From Triticum aestivum (taxonomy: Eukaryota > Streptophyta > Magnoliopsida > Poales > Poaceae): 64,000 bases of DNA. A program made the position numbers and the translations under genes. The stretch is taken from the NCBI RefSeq assembly GCF_018294505.1, contig NC_057800.1:475885037-475949036 (forward strand), in the 5' to 3' direction. Every line of letters begins with the position of its first letter. The stretch's first letter is position 1. Positions 55,956 through 64,000 of the stretch are shown piece by piece. The notes under the pieces were generated by a model. That model made no database searches. It had not been told where the DNA came from and saw only the letters and a program-made list of their open reading frames with translations.

Positions 55956-56269
55956 TAGCTTCAGGCGAGATATAGTGGCAGATCCTATTTGACTCCCGTA
56001 GGCATCAAAAGGACGACCCTTCGCTGAAGCGAGTCACCACATGGGCCAGCCCACGTATGGGTTTGGCTAGCTTCTGTTTCCTTCTTTCTTGCGTTTTTGT
56101 TTTTCATTTTTCTTGTATGGGTTTTTGTTTCCAGTTTTTCACTGTTTTGCCCAGTTTTCAATTTTTTTTGTTCTGGTATTTTTTTCGGGTTCCTTTTTCC
56201 CCTTTCATCTTTTTCTTTTATATTTCTTTTTATATTTTTTGTTTTTGTTCTTCTTCTCTTTATTGGGTA
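55956..56269. repeat. Mutator-like end followed by T-rich DNA, interrupted by the Helitron
   Basis: A gaagcgagtcaccacatgggccagccc segment (written here as two adjoining words, gaagcgagtcaccac and atgggccagccc) is followed by 200 bases of T-rich DNA. The sequence resumes at 59048 with AT-rich tandem repeats. The type is inferred from similarity to the motif at 46760. Confidence 0.3.
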
Positions 56270-56393
56270 TCTATAATACCTAAATAGTTTATCCCCACTA
56301 ACTATTTTTCTTAACATGCAGCCTATCCACTTCAGCAATGTGCCACATCATCAATTATTTACCCTTTTAACCAGTTTTTGTTGACATTTAGAA

Positions 56394-56602
56394 GTGGCGT
56401 GTTGTGGGCTTCATTTTCCAAACTTAAATACCGATGGAAGCCCAATCGACTCGACTCCCAGACAGAAGAAAGAAGCCCAAGCCCATCATCAGCATCGGTT
56501 TCGCTTCCGTCCTAATCGCCTCCTCTTCCGTCATAGCCAGCATCTACAGTATCTATCCCCACCACCGCCCTCTGCCCACCAATGTTCTCCTGTCGTACGT
56601 CT

Positions 56603-56633
<31 letters not shown>

Positions 56634-56990
56634 CCCCCCCTCCCTCCCCACCAGGCCACCACACATCTCTCTTCTTTCTCCTTCGTCCCTCTCCATCCCC
56701 TTTCCTTCTCCTGCAGCGCCATACCACCGGCAATTGCAAGCACGACTGCTTGGGTCCGCCGCCTCATCCGTGCTCGACTGCAAGCACCCACGAGGCACGT
56801 GCTTTGCCTCCTCCAGATCCACGAAGTGAGGCAGAAAGAAATATGACATCGATGATTCAAGGTGCCTTCACAAGCAAGTGCACTACAAGACACGGGAAGA
56901 AGGTCCTCCCATGACCTCTCGCCGCCGAGCTCGACCGCAAGGAGCTCGCGGTACACGGGGAAATTGACCACGAATACCTGTCTTGGTTAT
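56394..56990 (+). other. Possible captured gene fragment within the Helitron
   Basis: The frame at 56434 gives MEAQSTRLPDRRKKPKP, then a hydrophobic stretch (ISIGFASVLIASSSVIASIY) that could be a membrane segment, then a Pro-rich part spoilt by the C tract. A second fragment near 56940-57015 reads ELAVHGEIDHEYLSWLSHP. I do not recognise a protein family. Coding-like composition, position inside a Helitron and the intron-like sequence that follows make capture plausible. Confidence 0.3.
56603..56640 (+). repeat. Poly(C) tract
   Basis: 28 consecutive C (56603-56630), one T, then nine C. Such homopolymers are length-variable and error-prone in assembly. Confidence 0.9.
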
Positions 56991-57154
56991 CCCATCCTCA
57001 AATCCCCAAATTTATGCAGTTACCTTTTTTCTAGGAGAGAGCGAGCAGTTTATCCCCTTCCAGACCTAATAGACTACAATTTCGAATTGATTTTGTTTTT
57101 GCACGAACTGAAACTGCAGGATGCATGTTCATCTCCCCCCAACCTATAAGGTGA

Positions 57155-57472
<318 letters not shown>

Positions 57473-57839
57473 TAATTGTTTGGACCCAAGCATCAACTGC
57501 AGATTAGGTTGATGCAAATATGAAGTATGTTTCTCCACATTTTTAAAAATAGATATGTAATATGGGGATAGCAAGAGCGATGTCTATTTTGTTTACAATA
57601 TGTATGCCACTACCAGAACCCCATTCATTTTCTTCCCGGCCTCCCTCAGATCCTATTCCTTGGGCCACCCACATCTATTATTTTTCTCTTTGCTCACCAG
57701 TTAGGAAGTCTCTGCTGCTGCTATATCATACTTATGGGGGGTGATCTGTATGGTAAGGTCTGAGTTTCGGTTGTTTTCGGAGTGCAGCCAAAGCGTTGGA
57801 GTTTCCCATATTTTTGGTACATGCGGTGGAAGTGATCTT

Positions 57840-57910
57840 AGCGACTCTCAGCTCAGCAAGCAGCGTGGTTTCCGCATGATAGGACTGAACGTCTCTTGGC
57901 CATTGTACGA
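57840..57910 (+). other. Possible exon-like fragment in the Helitron
   Basis: The segment reads DLSDSQLSKQRGFRMIGLN with a gtaggt donor-like word at about 57915. No family recognised. The remainder of 57000-58990 looks like intron or non-coding sequence. Confidence 0.2.
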
Positions 57911-58589
57911 TCTGGTAGGTCGATGACCGATCCTGCTTCTTCTATCTTTCTTTCTTAGACAGAAACTGAAACATCAACTATTTTAGCTTTGCGTTTGTGC
58001 ATAAGTTTATCACGGTAAATTAGTTCTTTCATTTTTAATGGTTCATAACTTTATATGGCTTCCTTGATAAGGAACTAATTTGATCTCGCAGAAAACTGCT
58101 CTATTGTTTGTTATTGGGGTTAGCTGAATGTCTAGAAGATGCGTGATATGATTACTTAAACAACCAGGTGAGTAATGATCTTGCGTGGTGTAAATATTCT
58201 TGATGTTTCAAGCGTCGGTATTGTCCAATCACATGATGTTGAACCTAACTATTTATGATTTTGCGGTTTGTGTGAAGATATTCTGATTTTCATTTTCCGT
58301 CAATTTGTTACTGATGTTAGTAATACATGTTTATGCTTTAATTACTATATTGTCAGCTGTCATTTCTCGCCTATTAGGACAACATATATGCCTTCCAAAA
58401 GATTATTTTTTTATGTGCTAAGTCTGCTGAATATACTACCAAGTTAGTTGAATCTAGGCTTTTCCTTGATAAATATATGGTTGTATCGCTTTTTCCCTTC
58501 TGTACCTATCTCTCAATTTGTATTTGTTCACTTATCTAACATTTATAGTTAACCATATAGCCTAGATATTTCCCACTATTATAGAGAAT

Positions 58590-58775
58590 GCTTGGAGCAA
58601 GGACGCATGTAGACCTATCAAGCGTGTCTTTTTTTTGCAGGATGTACATGTAACATTTTAGCCTAGCAGAACCTTGAGACAAAGCTTGAAGTGAGGACAC
58701 CTGTAGATCTGTCAAGCATATATTTTTTGCAAGATGTACATGTAGTCTTTAAGGCTAGCAGAACCTTCATATGTC
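58590..58775 (+). repeat. Two-copy tandem repeat (about 93 bases)
   Basis: Both copies have a gcttg(g/a)ag start, a tgtaga(c/t)(c/t)t(a/g)tcaagc word, a gatgtacatgta word and a gctagcagaacctt-like end. They lie at about 58590-58682 and 58685-58768. Confidence 0.75.
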
Positions 58776-59047
58776 CAAACTTTGTATATAGTTATATCTG
58801 ATGACATATTGATGTGAAGATTAATTGCTCTCAATTAGCTAGATTATGGATGTAGTAGTTCCATATGTTTGTCAGACATGAAAAACCGTCAGGAATTGTT
58901 GTTGTATAGTAATAATTATAATTACTGATCATTTATCTCGCATGTTTCATGCTACCATGTTTAGAAAAAGAATAAGCTACATGTAGCTAACATACTCTAA
59001 TGTTATTGCTTAAAATGTTCTACAGCAACGCGCGGGGTATCATCTAG

Positions 59048-59360
59048 TTCTATTAAAAGTTCACCACGTATTACAAAAATCTTCATTGTATTAAGAAAAT
59101 GTTCATTGTATATTATGAAATAGTTCACCTTGCATTATAAAAATGTTCATCATATATTACAAAAATGTTCATTGTATTTTATAAAATTGTTCATTGTGCA
59201 TTTAAATTTTGTTCATCGTATATTAAGAAATTGTTCAATGTATACTATAAAATGTTCATTTTGTGTATTTTAAAGTTGTTCAGTATGTTTCAGAAAAAAG
59301 TTCACTTTATTATAAATTTTGTTCAACGTATATTATAAAAATGTTGAAAGTCTTTTTTAA
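59048..59360. repeat. AT-rich tandem repeat around 'aaaatgttcattgtatatta'
   Basis: About ten imperfect units of 28-35 bases. This is the continuation of the sequence interrupted by the Helitron. Confidence 0.7.
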
Positions 59361-60029
59361 AAAAGATTTGCCATCGTACTCGCTAGCTAGGCTGGCTAGC
59401 CTCGCTAGATTCAAGCATGTGGTCGTTGGTTCGATCCAACGCATGTGCTTCTTTTTAATTTTTCATGTTTTATAGGAATAAGCAGAAATCACAGCTCCTT
59501 TGCGCTACACAAAAAAATTGATTTTGAAGGTCCCTTTTTCAGAATCCTCTATTTAATTTGATTTCGAAGGCCTTTTTTTCTTCAGAATCCTCTATTTTAG
59601 TTCTTCCACCCATGCAATAGAGAGGGAATGGGAAAAGAGGGGTTATTTTTATTTTCATTTTTCCCTCTCGGATATAGCTCTTGCGTCTAGAAAGAGAGTA
59701 GTAGAGCAGAAAACTTTTGGGTTCCCATTTCCTTGGCGGCCCTGCGATTTTGCGCGTAGTAGTACTGCTAGTTCGCATGCAAATGGAAATTAAAGAAAAA
59801 GTTTCTACGCAAAAAGTATTGTGGCACATTGGGAAGTTGCACTCGTTTTGCGGGGATTTTTCTTACTTTTGTGGCTCCTGTCGTGCTTTCCCGCAGAATC
59901 ACGCCTATTGTCTGGGCCTGTCTTGAGCTGATCTTCATCCCTGTATATGGCTGAAAAAATCGTTTTCTTTGTCGCTTGAAATGTTTAGCCTCTTCATAAT
60001 CACCGGCACATGTTTATTTTAGCAAAAAT
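59361..60029. other. Unassigned sequence
   Basis: Non-coding. A tcgttggttcgatccaacg word at about 59423-59441 looks like a tRNA box B but has no box A or cloverleaf around it. Nothing else was recognised. Confidence 0.4.
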
Positions 60030-60521
60030 ATGCGTATGTCTGAGGCTAGTGACCGTACACGTCCTCCCAACCCTGCACGTATCCCCCTCTCCGAGATACT
60101 ACGTGATCCGTATGCTACGTCTGCGGGGTTCGTGGGTACAGCGAACCTCATGCGAAGAAGGGCACTGCCTCTTCGGAATGAGAAAGGTCAGGACACATCA
60201 ACGGGAGGCAATCGACCAAGACGCACGCGAAACCAGCTGCCCGCAGATCTGATGTGCAGGCAGCACATGTGGGCGCCAATCCACGATACGGGTCGCCGGC
60301 CGGGACAGCAAACTCCGAAGAGGCCGGTCGATGCAGCAAATTACGGTAGAGTAGAAAACGACTCGGGTGTAGTGGTGGACTTCACGCGAGGTTACTTTGG
60401 TGTGGCGGTGAGACAGGGGAACCGTGCCTGTGCAGCTTACCGGCAGTCTCGTCACAGCCCGCCGACCCGACGGTGGGTGTGTCTGGCATGCGACGGCATT
60501 TCTCTTCCACGTTCCACGTGA
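60030..60521 (+). CDS. Hypothetical open reading frame, 163 codons
   Basis: ATG 60030 to a stop at 60519-60521. The product is Arg/Pro-rich and basic (SEASDRTRPPNPARIPLSEIL at the N-terminus is its least biased part). No motif, signal peptide or membrane segment is evident. The local GC content is higher than in the flanks, which can create open frames by chance. I see no promoter, splice context or family. It could be an exon fragment. Confidence 0.2.
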   Translation: MRMSEASDRTRPPNPARIPLSEILRDPYATSAGFVGTANLMRRRALPLRNEKGQDTSTGGNRPRRTRNQLPADLMCRQHMWAPIHDTGRRPGQQTPKRPVDAANYGRVENDSGVVVDFTRGYFGVAVRQGNRACAAYRQSRHSPPTRRWVCLACDGISLPRST

Positions 60522-60539
60522 GTTTACATGATTGGCTCG

Positions 60540-61250
60540 CTTGGCCCAAATGTTGTAGTGACACGTATCATTCTATAGCTAATAGCATTTTTTAATAATC
60601 AATCATGGTAGTTCGAACACCAGAAATAAAAGCATTCAAATCCGTAGACCATCTAGCGAAGCAAGCCGATGGCGCGCCACCGCCATCACCCTCCCTTACA
60701 TGAGCCGAGCAAAAAAACTTGTGGTAATAAACAATCAGAAAGTCGTCGTGCTAAGTTTTCATTGGACCAACGTACCAGAACAACAACAATTGCCGATGCA
60801 GTGAAGCATAGATCGGAAGTATCCTACAAAACACATGAACGGAGACAAAAAAAAAGACCTGATTCAAGCGGATCCACCAAAGATAGCTACCGACCGAATC
60901 CTGTCAGATCCGCCGAAAAAACACCTCCACACAGCCTTCAATGACACTGGTCGCACCACCGGGATGGAGGCTAGGGCGGGGAGAACCTTATTCCATCTTT
61001 AGGGAAGCGTCACCGCCTCGTCTTTCTGGGTAGGACACAAACCCTAAACAGACACAAAAGACATCTAAAACCAAAGGAGGAGCTGTCCCACCGGCAGGGG
61101 CGAGATCCACCATGCCTCTATGGCCTAAAGCCATAGGAGATGAGGAAGATCTGCAGCACCACTCGCTGGAGGCGAGAGACCCTAGTCGCCCTTGGACTTG
61201 CGAGAGCATAGGTAAACGGGTATGAGGCACAAAACAAAGTTAATTCAGTA
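60540..61250. repeat. Dispersed-repeat-like GC-richer block
   Basis: The wording of 60950-61210 (gatggaggctagggcgggga, cgagatccacca, gatgaggaagatctgc) is familiar as interspersed sequence in Triticeae, possibly a LINE leader in inverse orientation. No intact frame. Confidence 0.35.
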
Positions 61251-61309
61251 GTGATCATTATCTCCAATGACTTCTCCTCGGGCTAAAAGCATCTACAGTT
61301 CACAATCTT

Positions 61310-61425
61310 AACACGTAGCGAAATGAGTCTAGCTCAGATGGTTTAGGTTCCTTGTGGTGGAACAAACCCACCAGTGTTTAAGTTCTAGGCTTGAAATTGG
61401 TGCTTGCATTTTCCTGTATTTATGT
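61310..61425 (+). repeat. Au-type SINE head (tRNA-derived), truncated
   Basis: The box A-like segment tctagctcagatggtttagg (61328-61347) is followed by gttccttgtggtggaac and the box B-like gtttaagttctag (61376-61388). Then comes a gcttgcattttcctgtattt body as in Au SINEs. Box B is degraded and the usual downstream body is missing. Confidence 0.6.
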
Positions 61426-61936
61426 GAGCATTTTTATTGTATTGTGTTGAAAAACAACCTTTGGCCAATAACAGGGTGTCGTCTGCGGCCACGTCAGACT
61501 TGTTGGCCAAGCTGGCGGGGCTCTAATCGGCCATTGTACTCTTGCTAATACCCCCGTCGTTGCGTGAGTGAGATAACGATACTTAGCATAGTTTGTGAGG
61601 CACCTCATCCAGTGTCATTTACATTTTGTGCTTTGGCCCTCACACTCGCGCTCCCTATGGTTAGAACCCTATGTAGGCGGGAACACATTTCTAGAGAAGT
61701 TTTATTTTCGTCTGATTCTGCCAAATCTATAAATCCCTCATTCCCGTTGTCGCTGTCCTAGCCATCAACCAGTTGCATGTCTACTCACCTCATACTCGGA
61801 TCTGTCCTCACCATGTTGGTTGAAAGTTGTTCCCGGTCCAGTCGACGACCCCATTAGCCAAAGGTCCCGCCGTGCACCGCCCCAACTAACACAATGAGGA
61901 GAAGTCCTGTGCCTCGACGACATATGAGCACTAAGT
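61426..61936. other. Unassigned sequence
   Basis: No gene or recognised repeat. Short frames (61354-61548, 61564-61761) lack features. Confidence 0.4.
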
Positions 61937-63695
61937 TGAAAGAAATATGCCCTAGAGGCAATACTAAAGTTGTTATTTTATATCTCCTTATATCATGATA
62001 AATGTTTATTATTCATACTTGAATTGTATTAACCGGAAACCTGATACATGTGTGTATACATAGATAAAACACAATGTCCCTAGTAAGCCTCTACTAGACT
62101 AGCTCGTTAATCAAAGATGGTTAAGTTTCCTAACCATAGACATGTGTTGTCATTTGATGAACGAGATCACATAATTAGGAGAATGATGTGATGGACAAGA
62201 CCCATCCGTTAGCTTAGCATATTGATCGTTCAGTTTTATTGCTATTGCTTTCTTCATGTCAAATACATATTCCTTCGACTATTAGATTATGCAACTCCCG
62301 GATACCGGAGGAATACCTTATTTGTTATCAAATGTCACAACGTAACTGGGTGATTATAAAGATGCTCTACAGGTATCGTCGAAGGTGTTTGTTGGATTGG
62401 CATAGATCGAGATTAGGATTTGTCACTCCGAGTATCGGAGAGGTATCTCTGGGCCCTCTCGGTAATACACATCATGATAAGCCTTGCAAGCAATGTGACT
62501 AATGAGTTAGTTACGGGATGATGTATTATGGAACGAGTAAAGAGACTTGCCGGTAACGAGATTGAACTAGGTATGGAGATACCGACGGTTGAATGTCGGG
62601 CAAGTACCATACCAATGACAAAGGGAATAACGTATGTTGTCATTACGGTACGACCAATAAAGATCTTTGTAGAATATGTGGGAACCAATATGAGCATCCA
62701 GGTTCCGCTGTTGGTTATTGACCGGCGAGCTGTCTCGGTCAAGTCTACATAGTTCTCAAACCCGTAGGGTCCGCATGCTTAACGTTCGATGACAATTTTG
62801 TATTATATGAGTTATGTGATTTGGTGACCGAATGTTGTTCGGAGTCCGGATGAGATCACGGACATGAAAAGGAGTCTCGAAATTGTCGAGAGGTAAAGAT
62901 TCATATATTGGACGATGGTATTCGGACACCGAAAGTGTTCCAGGGGTACCGGGTGCATATCGGGTCACCGGAAGGGGTTTCAAGCATCCCCCTGGTAGCT
63001 ACATGGGCCTTAATGGGCCAAGAGGGGGGCAGACCAGCCCCTAAGGGGCTGGTGCTCCCCATTTAGGCCAAAATAAAGGTGAAGGAAAGAGGAGAAGGGA
63101 GATAGGAAGGAGAGGGATTCGGCCTCCCCGTTCCTTCCCTCCTCACTCCTCCTTCCTTCCCTCTCCGGGAATTATGGTTAGGGGGGCGAATAGGATTAGA
63201 GCCCCAAGTAGGATTCCTCCTACTTGGGCTCCCCCTTGGCTTCCCCCTCTCCCTCCCACCTATATATATGAAGGGGGGAGGCGCCTAGAACACACAACAA
63301 CATCTGTTAGCCGTGTGCGGCGCCTCCCTCCACAGTTTATGTCTCCGGTCATATTCACATAGTGCTTAGGTGAAGCCCTGCGCGGATCACTTCACCATCA
63401 CCGTCACCATGCCATCATGCTGATGGAACTCTCCCTTGACACTTTGCTAGATCAAGAGTTCGAGGGACATCATCGAGCTGAATGTGTGCAGAACTGGGAG
63501 GTGCCATACGTTCGGTGCTTGATCGGTCGGAACGAGAAGAAGTTCGACTACATCAACTGCGTTGTCAAACGCTTCCGCTTTCGGTCTACGAGGGTACGTG
63601 GACACACTCTCCCCAACTCATTGCTATGCATCTCCTTGATAGATCTTGCGTGAGCATAGGAATTGTTTTCAAATTGCATGCTACGTTCCCCAACA
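61937..63695 (+). repeat. 5' LTR of an Angela/WIS-type Copia element
   Basis: 1759 bases from TGAAAGAAATATGCCC to GTTCCCCAACA, homologous to the LTR at 50386-52121. The element continues beyond the window. The preceding five bases are taagt, whose partner lies outside. Confidence 0.9.
63261..63268 (+). promoter_or_regulatory. TATA box of the Copia LTR promoter
   Basis: TATATATA lies in the 3' third of the LTR at a position comparable to that in the other Angela-type LTRs. Confidence 0.5.
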
Positions 63696-63696
63696 G

Positions 63697-63711
63697 TGGC
63701 ATCCGAGCCAG
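63697..63711 (+). other. Primer-binding site of the Copia element
   Basis: tggcatccgagccag, one base after the LTR, matches the initiator-methionine tRNA type site with changes. Confidence 0.7.
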
Positions 63712-64000
63712 GTCTATGCGTCGATGATATGCACGAGTAGAACACAAAGAGTTGTGGGTGGTGATCGTCATACTACTTACCACCAATGTCTTATTTTGAT
63801 TCGGCGATTTTTTTGGATGAAGCGGCCTGGACCAACCATACATGACCACGTTCATGAGACCGGTTCCACCGACAGACATGCAATTAGTTTTGCATAAAGG
63901 TGGCTGGCGGGTGTCTGTTTCTCCAACTTTAGTTGAATCGAATTTGACTGCGGCTGGTCATTGTTGAAGGTTAAAACAACAAACTTGATAAATCATCATT
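63712..64000 (+). mobile_element. Leader of the Copia element, cut by the window end
   Basis: Typical Angela/WIS leader after the primer site (gtagaacacaaagagttgtg, then gcggcctggaccaacc). The gag frame would start beyond 64000. Confidence 0.75.

Noticed and set aside
56531..56971. Gly-rich minus-strand frame of 146 codons
   Set aside because: Driven by the C homopolymer; no conserved motif.
59405..59445. tRNA-like box B (ggttcgatcc)
   Set aside because: No box A or stems at the required distance.
61325..61400. Functional tRNA gene
   Set aside because: Box A and B resemblance only; no foldable cloverleaf, and the flanks match a SINE body.

Overview
The window is a block of nested transposable elements from a large grass genome, most likely wheat or a close Triticeae relative. 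The evidence is long LTRs of the Angela/WIS Copia type, a Sabrina-like Gypsy element that has gag and protease but no pol, an Au-type SINE head, Mutator- and Helitron-like debris, and plant LINEs. I recognise no intact host gene. Almost every long reading frame belongs to a decayed mobile element. Family names come from memory of LTR sequences and should be confirmed against TREP.

Layout. The left 42 kb is one nest, and every layer is closed by a target-site duplication (TSD) that I could read. A minus-strand LINE (1738-2401 and 45405-46040) was split by a solo LTR (2402-45404; TSD gtatt/gtata). That LTR was split by Ty3/Gypsy element A (2874-44536, plus strand; TSD CCAAT). Element A took two insertions only 83 bases apart. 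The first is Sabrina-like element C (9142-27017, minus; TSD ACTAG), which contains chromovirus D (17042-26741, minus; TSD GTTGA). The second is Gypsy element B (27101-40845, minus; TSD CCGCT), which contains a foldback MITE (31111-31654; 9-base TSD). To the right lie AT-rich and Mutator-like debris (46040-49560), the 3' end of an Angela/WIS-type Copia element with its LTR (about 49628-52121), and a second LINE (52122-55955). That LINE is interrupted by a solo Angela-type LTR (54143-55888; TSD CCTTG). Then come Mutator-like sequence interrupted by a Helitron (56270-59047), low-copy-looking sequence, an Au-like SINE head (about 61310-61425), and the 5' LTR and leader of another Angela/WIS-type element that runs off the right edge (61937-64000).

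Most notable content. Elements A and B both look like the Tat lineage: reverse transcriptase, RNase H, an extra RNase H, integrase, and no chromodomain. Each carries, between the end of pol and the 3' LTR, a long intron-containing gene on the strand opposite to pol. Each of these genes has its own TATA-like box. Each product has an N-terminal domain of the plant 'putative gypsy type transposon' type, a low-complexity middle, a coiled coil and a conserved C-terminal part. In B the gene has seven exons with GT-AG borders, a MITE in one intron, a triplicated repeat in another, and two tandem arrays just past its 3' end. One array has a 73-base unit in which each copy can fold into a hairpin. Both genes are now pseudogenes. 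Element D has lost catalytic residues in protease and integrase and carries an additional unrecognised reading frame upstream of gag.
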